A stretch of DNA of 64,000 nt from Streptomyces sp. NBC_01454 (GCF_036227565.1 NZ_CP109460.1:3596001-3660000); one strand, 5' to 3'. Shown: positions 32,570 to 41,852, numbered from the stretch's first letter. Notes: generated by a model from the sequence alone, not told the origin. Numbers and translations are program-made.

Positions 32570-34966
32570 TTGTCCGTCACTCCGGTGACACACTCGGTGC
32601 CGATGGCCTCCAATCCACTCCCGCCGGATGCGGGCGCGCGCCCTTCCCCAGGCATGATTCTCGAACGTCTCGCCCGGGGCGCGACCCGCGCTGCGCGCAT
32701 CACTCATACGGAGCACTTGCCCCCGCGCATCGGCAGCCATGCCGACTGGCCCGAACAGATCCGGCCGGAAGTGATCGACGCCATCCGCTCGGCCGGAATC
32801 GATCGTCCCTGGGCCCACCAGGCACGGACATCCGAACACGCGGTGCGCGGCGAGTCGGTCGTCGTCGCCACCGGGACCGCGTCGGGGAAGTCGCTGGCGT
32901 ATCTCGCGCCGGTCCTCTCCACGCTCCTGGACGGTTCGGAGGCCCCGAACGGGAGGGGGGCCACGGCTCTGTATCTGGCCCCCACGAAGGCGCTGGCGGC
33001 TGATCAGCGGCGCGCCGTACGCGATCTGGCCACCCCGCTGGGCACGGCCGTCCGGCCCGCGGTCTACGACGGTGACACCCCCGTCGAGGAGCGCGAATGG
33101 GTCCGCCAGTACGCCAACTACGTGCTGACCAACCCCGACATGCTGCACAGCGGCATCCTGCCGTCGCACCCGCGCTGGTCCTCCTTCCTGCGCGCGCTGC
33201 GCTATGTCGTCATCGACGAATGCCACAGCTACCGCGGCGTCTTCGGCTCGCATGTCGCACAGATCGTCCGCCGGCTGCGCCGGCTCTGCGCCCGCTACGG
33301 CTCCGATCCGGTGTTCCTGCTGGCCTCCGCGACCGCCGCCGAGCCCGGGCCGGCCGCGACCCGGCTCACCGGTCTGCCCGTGGTGGAAATCACGCAGGAC
33401 ACCTCGCCGCGCGGCGAGTTGGTCTTCGCGTTGTGGGAGCCGCCGCTGACCGAACTGCACGGCGAGCAGGGCGCCCCGGTCCGCCGCACCGCCACCGCCG
33501 AGACCGCGGACCTGCTCACCGATCTCGCCGTCCAGGGCGTGCGTACCGTCGCGTTCGTCCGCTCCCGGCGCGGCGCCGAGCTGATCGCCCTGATCGCGCA
33601 GGAGCGGCTCGCGGAGGTGGACCGTTCGCTGCCCGGACGGGTCGCCGCGTACCGGGGCGGCTACCTGCCCGAGGAGCGCCGCGCCCTGGAACGCGCGCTG
33701 CACAACGGCGATCTGCTCGGACTGGCCGCCACCACCGCGCTCGAACTGGGCGTGGACGTCTCCGGACTGGACGCCGTGGTCATCGCCGGCTACCCGGGGA
33801 CCCGGGCCTCGCTGTGGCAGCAGGCCGGGCGGGCGGGCCGCTCCGGACAGGGCGCGCTCGCCGTGCTCGTGGCCCGCGACGACCCGCTGGACACCTACCT
33901 GGTCCACCATCCCGAGGCGCTCTTCGACCAGCCCGTGGAGAGCACCGTCCTCGATCCCGACAACCCGTACGTGCTCGCCCCGCACCTGTGCGCAGCCGCC
34001 TCCGAAATCCCGCTCACCGAAGGCGACTTCGCTCTCTTCGGCACCGCGGCCGCCGGGCTGATGCCCCAACTGGAGGCCGCGGGTCTGCTGCGCCGGCGCG
34101 CCCGGGCCTGGCACTGGACGCGCCGCGAGCGGGCCGCCGACCTCGCCGACATCCGCGGTCAGGGCGGCTCGCCGGTGCAGGTCGTGGAGGCCGGCACCGG
34201 GCGGCTGCTGGGCACCGTGGATGCCGCCGCCGCGCACACCACCGTCCACGACGGCGCGGTCCACCTCCACCAGGGGCGCAGCTATGTCGTCCAACAGCTC
34301 GACCTGGACGACGATGTGGCGCTCGTCGAGGAGGCCAACCCGCCCTATTCCACGACCGCCCGCGACACCACCGCCATCTCCGTCCTGGAGACCGACACCG
34401 AGATTCCCTGGGGCGATGCCCGGCTGTGCTTCGGCTCCGTCGAGGTCACCAATCAGGTCGTCTCCTTTCTGCGCCGGAAACTGATCACCGGCGAGGTGCT
34501 GGGCGAGACCAAGCTCGATCTGCCGCCCCGTACGCTGCGCACCCGTGCGGTGTGGTGGACGGTCACCGAGGACCAGCTCGACGCCGCCCGCGTCAATCCC
34601 GAGCAGCTGGGCGGCGCCCTGCACGCCGCGGAACACGCCTCCATCGGCATGCTGCCGCTCTTCGCCACGTGCGACCGCTGGGACATCGGCGGTGTCTCCG
34701 TGCCGCTGCACCCGGACACCCTGCTGCCGACCGTCTTCGTCTACGACGGCCACCCGGGCGGCGCCGGATTCGCCGAGCGCGCCTTCCACACAGCCGCCGA
34801 CTGGCTCACCGCTACCCGTGACGCCATCGCCGCCTGCGAATGCGAGGCCGGCTGCCCTTCCTGCATCCAGTCCCCCAAGTGCGGCAACGGCAATGACCCG
34901 CTCCACAAACGGGGAGCCGTTCGGCTGCTGGGCGAACTGCTGCGCGGGGCGCCGAAGGGGGCGTAG
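32570..34966 (+). CDS. DEAD/DEAH helicase, MrfA-like with Cys4 C-terminus
   Basis: A ~798-residue superfamily 2 helicase. Motifs seen are VVATGTASGKSLAYL (Walker A), APTKALAADQ, TNPDML, VIDECHSY (DEAH-like), LLASATA, the second RecA domain to GYPGTRASLWQQAGRAGRSG (motif VI), and a C-terminal DUF1998 domain with CECEAGCPSCIQSPKCGN, the four-Cys cluster of MrfA-type repair helicases. A conserved-looking N-terminus MAFNHLPAGVHDAL begins in frame at 32522 but ends in TGA at 32564; the frame is open again from the TTG at 32570, and the ATG at 32603 is a better internal start. The helicase domains are untouched. A role in DNA repair is likely by family. Confidence 0.92.
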   Translation: MSVTPVTHSVPMASNPLPPDAGARPSPGMILERLARGATRAARITHTEHLPPRIGSHADWPEQIRPEVIDAIRSAGIDRPWAHQARTSEHAVRGESVVVATGTASGKSLAYLAPVLSTLLDGSEAPNGRGATALYLAPTKALAADQRRAVRDLATPLGTAVRPAVYDGDTPVEEREWVRQYANYVLTNPDMLHSGILPSHPRWSSFLRALRYVVIDECHSYRGVFGSHVAQIVRRLRRLCARYGSDPVFLLASATAAEPGPAATRLTGLPVVEITQDTSPRGELVFALWEPPLTELHGEQGAPVRRTATAETADLLTDLAVQGVRTVAFVRSRRGAELIALIAQERLAEVDRSLPGRVAAYRGGYLPEERRALERALHNGDLLGLAATTALELGVDVSGLDAVVIAGYPGTRASLWQQAGRAGRSGQGALAVLVARDDPLDTYLVHHPEALFDQPVESTVLDPDNPYVLAPHLCAAASEIPLTEGDFALFGTAAAGLMPQLEAAGLLRRRARAWHWTRRERAADLADIRGQGGSPVQVVEAGTGRLLGTVDAAAAHTTVHDGAVHLHQGRSYVVQQLDLDDDVALVEEANPPYSTTARDTTAISVLETDTEIPWGDARLCFGSVEVTNQVVSFLRRKLITGEVLGETKLDLPPRTLRTRAVWWTVTEDQLDAARVNPEQLGGALHAAEHASIGMLPLFATCDRWDIGGVSVPLHPDTLLPTVFVYDGHPGGAGFAERAFHTAADWLTATRDAIAACECEAGCPSCIQSPKCGNGNDPLHKRGAVRLLGELLRGAPKGA

Positions 34967-35190
34967 GGGGTGCCGCAGGAAGCGCGGCGGGCGTTGCAGG
35001 GGGTGCAGGAGGGCTGGCAGGGGTCGCGGGAGACCCAGCGGGGGTCGTAGGCGGCGTTGAGGGTGTCGTGCGGCGCGCTGTGGGCGGCCCGCAGCAGGCT
35101 GTGGGCGGCCCGCGAGCGCCGTGGGGACACCGGCCGCGGCATCCGGACCCGCGGGATGCCCTCCCCCGGCCCGCCCCGCGGGCGGTTGCC

Positions 35191-35527
35191 CCGCCGGGCC
35201 GGCCCGGGCACGTACCCGGGAGGTGAGCGGGGGACTGCCCGCCTCGGCTGAGACATCGGCGATCTGGCCGTCCACCGCGCAGCGCACCAGGAGGGCGTGC
35301 TGCGCCGCCGCGACCCGGCGCGCCGCCGCGCAGGCAACAGCCGGTCCCTGCAGGGCCCGATCCGCTGCGGCCAGCGCCGCCAGGTCCGCGGCGCCGCCTG
35401 CCCGGTGTCGCGCCGCGACGGCCTGGCCCACTCCCATCAGGGCGACGAAGACCGCACACAGCGCCGCCGCCGCGACAACCGTCCAGACCGTCGCCGAGCC
35501 CTCGTCACCGCACCGTTTCCTCCGCAA
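35191..35527 (-). CDS. TadE/TadG-like pseudopilin, no stop near its expected end
   Basis: Residues 1-112 match the 'helicase/secretion neighbourhood TadE-like' family: basic start, GSATVWTVVAAAALCAVFVA (membrane segment), AAADLAALAAAD-type helix and the end SRVRARAGPA. Family members stop about here. In this sequence the frame has no stop and stays open to 32537, running antisense through the whole helicase gene (996 codons). The coordinates give the conserved part only. Either the stop was lost and the true protein has a Pro/Arg/Leu-rich tail, or a sequence error hides it. Its start overlaps the end of tadE by 23 bp. Confidence 0.6.
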
Positions 35528-35900
35528 GAGCCACCGCCTCCCCTCGGACCCGCACCGTCAGCCGCGCCACACCGGGCAGCTGGGCCTCGACCCGTACGCG
35601 CACCAGATCGCCCTCCCCCGCCAGCACCACGCGCGCGCCCCGAGGGGCCGCGCCCCGCGCCGCCGAGATCACCGCCGACGGTGGTTCCGATCGCGCCGCG
35701 GCGCGGGCCCCGGCCCGTGCCGCGTCCACGCACTCGATTCGGGCGCAGGCCGCCATCAGTCCCCAGATCAGCGCCGCCACCACGGCGACCAGCACGGGGA
35801 GGACCACCGCGGTCTCCGCCGTCACGAATCCGGCGTCGCGGGTCCTCGGCGGGGCGCCCCGAGCCCGGGGGCGCGGGGCGCTGCCCTCAGAACTGGACAT
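35505..35900 (-). CDS. TadE-like minor pilin
   Basis: A 131-residue protein with a prepilin-type N-region: a leader ending in Gly before FVTAETAVVLPVLVAVVAAL, with Glu at +5 and a hydrophobic helix, as in TadE pseudopilins. It would be processed by a prepilin peptidase (none seen here) and join the Tad/Flp pilus. Its start overlaps the upstream pilin-like gene by 14 bp, so the genes are co-translated. Confidence 0.85.
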   Translation of the reverse strand: MSSSEGSAPRPRARGAPPRTRDAGFVTAETAVVLPVLVAVVAALIWGLMAACARIECVDAARAGARAAARSEPPSAVISAARGAAPRGARVVLAGEGDLVRVRVEAQLPGVARLTVRVRGEAVALAEETVR

Positions 35901-36159
35901 TGATCGCCCGCTCGATCACCGACCGCAGCAGCGCCTGCACCGGTCCACTCGTCACGACCTTGTAGAGCACCGCCGCCAGGGCACACGCCGCGAGCGTCCC
36001 CACGGCGTACTCGGCCGTGGTCATCCCCCGGTCATCGGCCCCGATCGTGCGCAACCGCGCCCACCACCGTCGGACCACTCCGCTCCCGACCACTCCGCTC
36101 CGGGCCACTCCACACCCGGCCATTCCGCTCCGGACCACTCCACTGCGCACCATGTCCAT
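35887..36159 (-). CDS. DUF4244 Flp-type pilin with repeat-expanded leader
   Basis: A 90-residue protein. The core DDRGMTTAEYAVGTLAACAL is a classic Flp prepilin site: cleavage after Gly45 leaves MTTAEY with Glu at +5 and Tyr at +6, followed by the assembly helix and a short tail. The leader is unusually long (45 residues) because five 15-bp DNA repeats encode five pentapeptides related to VRSGV. These would be removed on cleavage. The start is either Met of MDMV; AAGGGGG precedes them. This is the likely major pilin of the locus. Confidence 0.85.
   Translation of the reverse strand: MDMVRSGVVRSGMAGCGVARSGVVGSGVVRRWWARLRTIGADDRGMTTAEYAVGTLAACALAAVLYKVVTSGPVQALLRSVIERAINVQF
36071..36145. repeat. 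Five 15-bp tandem repeats in the pilin leader
   Basis: Five head-to-tail units of exactly 15 bp (consensus CGGACCACTCCGCTC on the plus strand) lie inside the coding region for the pilin leader. Just beyond the gene, at ~36238-36264, CTGTTGAC is also repeated. Nothing gene-like is seen in 36160-36385. Confidence 0.9.
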
Positions 36160-36385
36160 CCCCCTTGGGACGTCGTCTGCTGATGAATGTCTTCTGCTGA
36201 GCCGTTGTCGCCTGCTGATGGCCTGTCGCCTGCCGATGAGCTGTTGACCTGTTGACCTGTTGAGGAGGCGTTCGCCTGCGGCCCAGCCAGTGGAACGGCG
36301 CCTCCTGCTGCGGCCGCATCCGCGCTCGTCGCCGGACCCGGCCCGGCCCGGTCACGTCCTCCTTCGCACTCGCCACACCGTCCGC

Positions 36386-37225
36386 TCAGTTACGCCCCAG
36401 CAGCCCACTCGCCAGCCCGATCAGTACCGGCGTCACTCCGAGCACCAGGAACGCCGGCAGGAAGCACGCCGACAGCGGCACGGTGACCAGCACCCCGGCC
36501 CGCCGGGCCCGGGCGAGGGCCGACCGGGCCTGTTCCGCACGGAGTTCGGCGGCGGTCCGGGAGGCCGACTCGACGGCCGGCACCCCGGATATCCCGGCCC
36601 GCTCCATAGAGCGCGCCAGCCCTTCCGCACCGGGGAGTTCGGCCAGCCGCGGCCATACGGCCGCCGGTTCACCGCCCAGGCGCAGTTCCGCCGCCACCTG
36701 CCGCAGCCGCTCCGCCACCGGCCCGTCGAGCGACCGGCCCACCGCCTCGGCCGATTCCCGCGGCCCGGCTCCCGCCGCGAGGCAGGCCGCCAGCAGATCG
36801 CCGGCCGGCGCCAGTGCCGCCCGCACCTCCGCTGCTGCCAACCGCGCCGACTCCGCACCTCGTTGGCGGGTCAGCGCGCGGTGCGCTCCCCAGCCCACGG
36901 CGAGCCCTGCCAGGACTCCGCTCGCGCCACCGACGAGGATGAACATCAGGACGGCCGCTCCCGCAGGTCCGGCCCACTCGCTCAGCCGGCCGTGGGCCGC
37001 GCCCTTCACCGTCGCGGCCCGGCTGCGCCACGGGGGACGGGTCGGCGCACCGGGCCGGGGTCCGTCCGCCCCGTATCGGTCGGGACGGGTGACCGCCCAG
37101 ACCGCCGAGACCCGTCGCCTCACGGCCCGCCCACGGCGTGTCTCCCGCAGCAGTGCCGCGGCGCAGAGCATCGCCGTCACTGCCGCAACCGTCATCCCCA
37201 GCCTGTGGACAACTTCTGCGCTCAT
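36386..37225 (-). CDS. TadC-like inner-membrane platform protein
   Basis: A 279-residue type II secretion F-domain protein with an N-terminal membrane span, a central T2SSF helical bundle (LAACLAAGAGPRESAEAVGR, LARSMERAGISGVPAVESAS) and a final pair of spans (LVTVPLSACFLPAFLVLGVT). Paired with TadB, it forms the membrane base on which the TadA ATPase assembles pili. A strong GAGGAGGGGGAGGAG precedes the ATG. The start lies 13 bp after the tadB stop. Confidence 0.88.
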   Translation of the reverse strand: MSAEVVHRLGMTVAAVTAMLCAAALLRETRRGRAVRRRVSAVWAVTRPDRYGADGPRPGAPTRPPWRSRAATVKGAAHGRLSEWAGPAGAAVLMFILVGGASGVLAGLAVGWGAHRALTRQRGAESARLAAAEVRAALAPAGDLLAACLAAGAGPRESAEAVGRSLDGPVAERLRQVAAELRLGGEPAAVWPRLAELPGAEGLARSMERAGISGVPAVESASRTAAELRAEQARSALARARRAGVLVTVPLSACFLPAFLVLGVTPVLIGLASGLLGRN

Positions 37226-37238
37226 CTCCTCCCCCTCC

Positions 37239-38162
37239 TCAAGTACCTTCCGCGGCCGCGACGATCCGGGCCGTCCAGACCACTCCGCCCCATTCCAGGA
37301 GGCCGCCGATCACCAGACAGCCCCACCCGGCAGGGGTGTGCAGCAGCACCCTCAGCGGGTCGGCGCCGAGTGCGCTGCCCATCAGGAGCCCGCCGCCGGG
37401 CAGCAGGGCGAGCATCAGCGCGGTGGCCCGGGGGCCCGCCAACTGGGCCCGCAGTTCGTCGCGTTGCTCGCGCTGGGCACGGAGACCGGACGCGATCCGC
37501 TCCAGCCCGCAGGCCAGTCCCGCGCCGCCCTCCACCGCCACCTGCCAGCACGCGGCCATGCCGATCAGCCCCTCGGCCCCCGGCAGTCGCCCCGCCGCAC
37601 GCAACGCCTGGGGGACATCCCCGCCGTACCGCGCTGCCGCGGTCACCCCCGAGCCCGCCGCTCCCAGCCCCGGCGCGCCCGCGGCGAGCAGGGCCTGGGC
37701 GGGCTGCCGCCCGGCCCGCAACTCCCCCGCCACCGCCGTGCACAGCGTGATCACCGCGGCAGCCCGCCGGTCGCGCGCCCGCACCGCTCCGCGGGCGACC
37801 AGCCACCGCCGGACGAGGAACGCCGCCGCCACGGAAGCCACCGGCGGAAGCACGGACCCGCCCAGCACCCCCAGCACCAGCCCGGCCGGCAGACACCACA
37901 GCTCCCGCCCGACGTCCCCCAGGGGCCCCAAACGCCATCGCCGCCCCGCATCACCCTCGACCACCCGCTGTTCGCACCACGTCCGCACCCCCTGGCCCCG
38001 CAGCCGGGCCCGCCACCCCACTGCCGCATCCCTCTCTCCAGGGGACCCGAACAGCGCCCGGGCCCGCCGTCGTACGTCGTCCGGCCGGCCCCGTGCCAGC
38101 CGGCCCGCGGCTCCCGCGCAGAGCGCCGCGGCCATCAGCGCCGCCCCGCCGGCCGCGCTCAC
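37239..38162 (-). CDS. TadB-like inner-membrane platform protein
   Basis: A 307-residue type II secretion F-domain protein. Membrane segments lie at ~60-120 and at the C-terminus. The F domain shows ITLCTAVAGELRAGRQPAQA and MAACWQVAVEGGAGLACGLE. The GTG at 38162 overlaps the tadA TGA (GTGA) and is preferred over the GTG at 38195. It acts with TadC in the pilus base. Confidence 0.88.
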   Translation of the reverse strand: MSAAGGAALMAAALCAGAAGRLARGRPDDVRRRARALFGSPGERDAAVGWRARLRGQGVRTWCEQRVVEGDAGRRWRLGPLGDVGRELWCLPAGLVLGVLGGSVLPPVASVAAAFLVRRWLVARGAVRARDRRAAAVITLCTAVAGELRAGRQPAQALLAAGAPGLGAAGSGVTAAARYGGDVPQALRAAGRLPGAEGLIGMAACWQVAVEGGAGLACGLERIASGLRAQREQRDELRAQLAGPRATALMLALLPGGGLLMGSALGADPLRVLLHTPAGWGCLVIGGLLEWGGVVWTARIVAAAEGT

Positions 38163-39318
38163 CGGAGCCCGCCCCCGCCCCGCTCGCACAACCACGTCAA
38201 CCGCCCCCAGCCGGCCGCCTCCTGGAAGCCGGCGGGGCTCCGGACGGCGGCCGGTACGGTCACCACGAAGCCGTCGCGGTCCCGCTCCAGGACATGGATT
38301 TCGGCGATCCGGCGCCGGCCGTTCCGGTCGCGTACGAGATGCAGGACGACGGAGACCGCGGCCGCCAGCTGGCTGTGCAGCGCGGCGCGGTCCAGACCCG
38401 CGGTCGAGCCGAGGGCCTCCAGACGCGCCGGGACGTCGGATGCGGCGTTGGCATGGACCGTGCCGCAGCCTCCCTCGTGCCCCGTGTTGAGGGCCGCCAG
38501 CAGTCCGTGACCTCGGGGCCGCGTACCTCGCCGACCACCAGCCGGTCCGGGCGCATCCGCAGCGCCTGCCGTACGAGGTCCCGCAGCGTCACGCGGCCGA
38601 CGCCCTCCTGATTGGCGGGCCGGGTCTCCAGCCGCACCACATGGGGGTGGTCCGGACGCAGCTCCGCCGAGTCCTCGGCCAGGACGATCCGTTCGTCCGG
38701 GCCGACCAGGCCGAGGAGGGTGCTGAGCAAGGTGGTCTTGCCCGCGCCCGTACCGCCGCTGATCAGAAAGGACAGCCGGGCCGCCAGGAGCGCGCGGAGC
38801 AGCCGGTCGCCGCCCGGCGGGACCGTGCCGGCCGCCACCAGCTCCGCGAGGCCGAAGGCCCGTGGTCGCAGTACCCGCAGCGACAGACAGGTCCCGGCGA
38901 CCGCCACCGGGGGCAGCACGGCGTGCAGCCGGGTGCCGTCCGGCAGCCGGGCATCCACCCATGGCCGGGCATCGTCCAGCCGCCGGCCCGCCACCGCCGC
39001 CAGCCGCTGGGCGAGTCTGCGCACCTGCGCTGCGTCCCGGAAGCGGACGTCCGTGCGCTCCAGTCCGCCGCCGCGGTCGACCCACACCTCGTCCGGCGCC
39101 GTGACCAGGACGTCCGTGACATCGGGCGCGGCCAGAAGCGGCTCCAGCGGGCCGCTGCCCACCATCTCCGAGCGCAGCACGGCCACCACGCCCAGCACCT
39201 CGGCGTCCCCCAGGAGCCGCCCCTGCTCGCGCAGCGCCAACGCCACCCGCGCCGGCGTCGGATCCGCCCCGTCCTCGGCGAGCCGTCGGCGCACCGCCTC
39301 CAGCAGGTCCCGGCTCAT
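38159..39318 (-). pseudogene. tadA: TadA secretion ATPase, frameshifted
   Basis: From the ATG at 39318 (MSRDLLEAV) the frame encodes a normal CpaF/TadA ATPase through Walker A SGGTGAGKTTLLS, the Asp box and Walker B RLVVGEVRGPEVTD. It then reads CWRPSTRGT and becomes nonsense. Shifting the frame at ~38504 restores the family: LLAALNTGHEGGCGTVHANA (His box) on to GRLTWLCERGGG, ending at 38159 with the expected overlap with tadB. One C appears to be missing (GACTGCTG for GACCTGCTG). As read, the protein loses its His box and C-terminal domain and should be inactive. A sequencing error is possible. Confidence 0.85.
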
Positions 39319-40490
39319 GTCCGGCCTCCGCCCCGGCAGGGCGCCTGCTCCCGCTCCGGCCCCGCACCGGCGCCCGGCCCACCGCCGTCCCCGCTCTCCG
39401 CCACCCGCTCCCAGAACCCCGCACAGAACCGCGCCAGCGGACCGCGCGGCTGCGCCCCCGGCGGCACCCCGCGGGCGAGCTCCGCCGACAGCCCCGCCTC
39501 CCACGGCACTTCACCGGCCAGCGGAAGCCCCATCAGGCCGGCGATCTCGTCCGGCGGCAGGGCGTGCCCATGGCGTCCGGGGGTTTCACAAGCCACCACC
39601 CGCAGATCGCCGAGCACCTGCTGCACACCGAGGGCCACCCGCTGGGCGGCCGCGACCGCGCGCAGCTCCGTAGGGACGAGCAGCAGTCCCAGGTCCACCT
39701 GGGACAGGGCCTCTGCCGCCGCCTCGTCGACCCTGCGCGGCAGGTCCACCACCACGACCCCGCCGCGCCGCCGCGCCGCCGCCATGACCGCGCGCATGGC
39801 CGGCGGCGGGATGACGACATCGGAGTCCCGGTCCCAGCTGAGGACCCGCAGCGAGTGCAGCCGCGGCAGCGACTCGGCCAGGGCGCCGCAGGCCACCCGC
39901 CCGCGCGATTCGGCGAAGGCGGGCCAGCGCAGGCCCTTTTCCTTCTCTCCGCCCAGCAGGACGTCCAGCCCGCCGCCCAGTGGATCGCCGTCGACGAGCA
40001 GGGTGCGCCGGCCCGTCCGGGCCGCGGTGAGTGCCAACGCACCGGCCAGGGTGCTCGCTCCGGCGCCACCGCGGCCGCCGATGACGCCGACGGTCAGAGC
40101 GGGCGGCCCGACGCCCTCGACGGCGTCGGCGATCCGGTCCACCAGCCAGCGCTCGCCGTCGGGCAGTGCGAGTACGCGCTCCGCCCCGAGAGCGACGGCT
40201 TGGCGCCACAGGTCCGGATCGTCCGCGTCGCGGCCCGCCAGCAGGACGCCCGCCCGGCGTCCGGCGCCGCGTAACCGGCGGGCGCAGTCCGCGCCGACGA
40301 TCACCAGGGGCGGTGCCTCCCACTCCCCTCTGCGGGCCGGCAGCCCGTGCGCCACCTCGGGCAGTGCGCCGGCCGCCGCACACAGCCGCACAAGATCGTC
40401 GAGGAGTTTTTCGTCCTCGGTGACGATCAGCGGCCCGCTGTGCTCCCCACCGCTTCCCGCCAGCCGTTCCGATGACATGAATCCGGCCAC
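39315..40490 (-). CDS. TadZ/CpaE-like MinD-type ATPase (Ssd-like)
   Basis: A 391-residue protein. The N-terminal receiver-like domain (~15-125) precedes a MinD/ParA domain with the loop VIGGRGGAGASTLAGALAL (Lys of the deviant Walker A is not conserved: GGAGAST), LLVDGDPLGGGLDVLLGG and VVVDLPRRVDE. Such proteins place the Tad machine at the pole; actinobacterial versions are called Ssd. The GTG at 40490 has GGGGGA upstream; an ATG at 40478 is the alternative. Its stop overlaps tadA (ATGA). Confidence 0.87.
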   Translation of the reverse strand: MAGFMSSERLAGSGGEHSGPLIVTEDEKLLDDLVRLCAAAGALPEVAHGLPARRGEWEAPPLVIVGADCARRLRGAGRRAGVLLAGRDADDPDLWRQAVALGAERVLALPDGERWLVDRIADAVEGVGPPALTVGVIGGRGGAGASTLAGALALTAARTGRRTLLVDGDPLGGGLDVLLGGEKEKGLRWPAFAESRGRVACGALAESLPRLHSLRVLSWDRDSDVVIPPPAMRAVMAAARRRGGVVVVDLPRRVDEAAAEALSQVDLGLLLVPTELRAVAAAQRVALGVQQVLGDLRVVACETPGRHGHALPPDEIAGLMGLPLAGEVPWEAGLSAELARGVPPGAQPRGPLARFCAGFWERVAESGDGGGPGAGAGPEREQAPCRGGGRT

Positions 40491-40946
40491 GTTCCGTCCC
40501 CCTATCGCTACGCAGCTCGCACATCCGCGAACTCGCGGACTTTCACGGTGCAGCGATCGGGAAAATCTTGTGGATCTTGAAGAAAATCTGTGGACAACGC
40601 CACGGCTGTGTATATCCCTGTCACCTATTCCGGCGAGGAACGGCTGCTTCCGGGGGTCAAGAGGGCGTTCCGCAGAGCATCCCGGCAACTACGGTGAGTA
40701 ATGGATCGTGAGCGTCGTGACCCCGGTCGCCGCATGAGCAGGGAGAGAAGCGGATCTGCGTCCGATGACGGGAAATGCGTCCGGACATGCGACGACCCCC
40801 GCCGGGGGGGAGAGCGGGGGTCGTCCCCACGGCCGACTCGGGGGGGAGGAGCCGGACCGGGTTAGCACGGTCGCGAACGATCCGTGACTTCCATGGTGTA
40901 CCCGAGAGCCTTCTCAGGCAAACCCACGCGCCACACCTTACGCCGA
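40491..40946. promoter_or_regulatory. Divergent region with an 11-bp-stem hairpin
   Basis: This 456-bp region lies between the Tad operon (minus) and the HAD gene (plus). Near 40558-40600 are two copies of GAAAATCT...TGTGGA in a less GC-rich segment that could hold the Tad promoter. At 40792-40824 a perfect 11-bp inverted repeat (ACGACCCCCGC with its complement, 11-base loop) forms a strong hairpin ~120 bp upstream of the HAD start. It could be a leader structure of that gene or the terminator of a small RNA from this gap. Confidence 0.5.
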
Positions 40947-41852
40947 ATGGTGGGCGCCTATGCTCGCCCCGTGGAAAACCACTCCGTGCCTCACTCGAGT
41001 CCCCGTACTGCCGCGTTCTTCGACCTGGACAAGACCGTCATTGCAAAGTCGAGCACGCTGACCTTCAGCAAGTCGTTCTACCAAGGCGGCCTGATCAATC
41101 GGCGGGCCGTACTACGCACCGCGTACGCCCAGTTCGTGTTCCTGGCGGGCGGCGCCGACCACGATCAGATGGAGCGAATGCGGGAGTATCTCTCCTCACT
41201 GTGCCGCGGCTGGGACGTGGCACAGGTGCGGGAGATCGTCGCCGAGACGCTGCACGATCTGATCGACCCCATCATTTACGACGAGGCGGCCTCGCTCATC
41301 GAGGAGCATCACGCCGCGGGCCGGGATGTCGTGATCGTGTCCACCTCGGGCGCCGAGGTCGTCGAACCGATCGGTGAACTCCTGGGCGCGGACCGGGTGG
41401 TGGCCACCCGCATGGTCGTCGGCGAGGACGGCCGCTTCACCGGCGAGGTGGAGTACTACGCCTATGGCCCGACCAAGGCGGAGGCCGTCCGGGAACTCGC
41501 CGAATCCGAGGGCTACGACCTCGCGCGCTGTTATGCGTACAGCGATTCGGCAACCGATGTCCCGATGCTCTCGGCGGTGGGTCACCCGTGTGCGGTCAAT
41601 CCGGACCGGGCGCTGCGCCGCGAGGCGGCCGCGCGCGGTTGGCCGGTTCTCTCCTTCAACCGCCCGGTCCCGCTCAAGCAGCGACTGCCCACGCTGTCGA
41701 TGCCCTCCCGGCCGGCGCTCGCCGTCATGGCCGCGGCGGGCGCGGCCGTCGCCACCGCGACGCTTGTCTGGTACACGAGCCGCCGGAAAACCACAAAGCC
41801 CCGCCTCAGCTCTATTGCCCGTGGTCCGCTGGCCGGCGCCGACCGCGTTTGA
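40947..41852 (+). CDS. HAD-IB phosphatase with C-terminal membrane anchor
   Basis: A 301-residue SerB-like HAD hydrolase. Motif I FFDLDKTVIAKSS holds the nucleophile Asp, motif II is VIVSTSG, a Lys is in GPTKAEAV, and motif III/IV is YAYSDSATDVPML. The last ~60 residues include one hydrophobic segment (ALAVMAAAGAAVATATLVWY) followed by RRKTT, so the enzyme is probably tethered with its active domain in the cytoplasm. The substrate is a phospho-ester, perhaps lipid-linked, not determined. The ATG at 40947 precedes the conserved part; a GTG at 40971 is possible. Neither has a good ribosome site. Confidence 0.86.
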   Translation: MVGAYARPVENHSVPHSSPRTAAFFDLDKTVIAKSSTLTFSKSFYQGGLINRRAVLRTAYAQFVFLAGGADHDQMERMREYLSSLCRGWDVAQVREIVAETLHDLIDPIIYDEAASLIEEHHAAGRDVVIVSTSGAEVVEPIGELLGADRVVATRMVVGEDGRFTGEVEYYAYGPTKAEAVRELAESEGYDLARCYAYSDSATDVPMLSAVGHPCAVNPDRALRREAAARGWPVLSFNRPVPLKQRLPTLSMPSRPALAVMAAAGAAVATATLVWYTSRRKTTKPRLSSIARGPLAGADRV

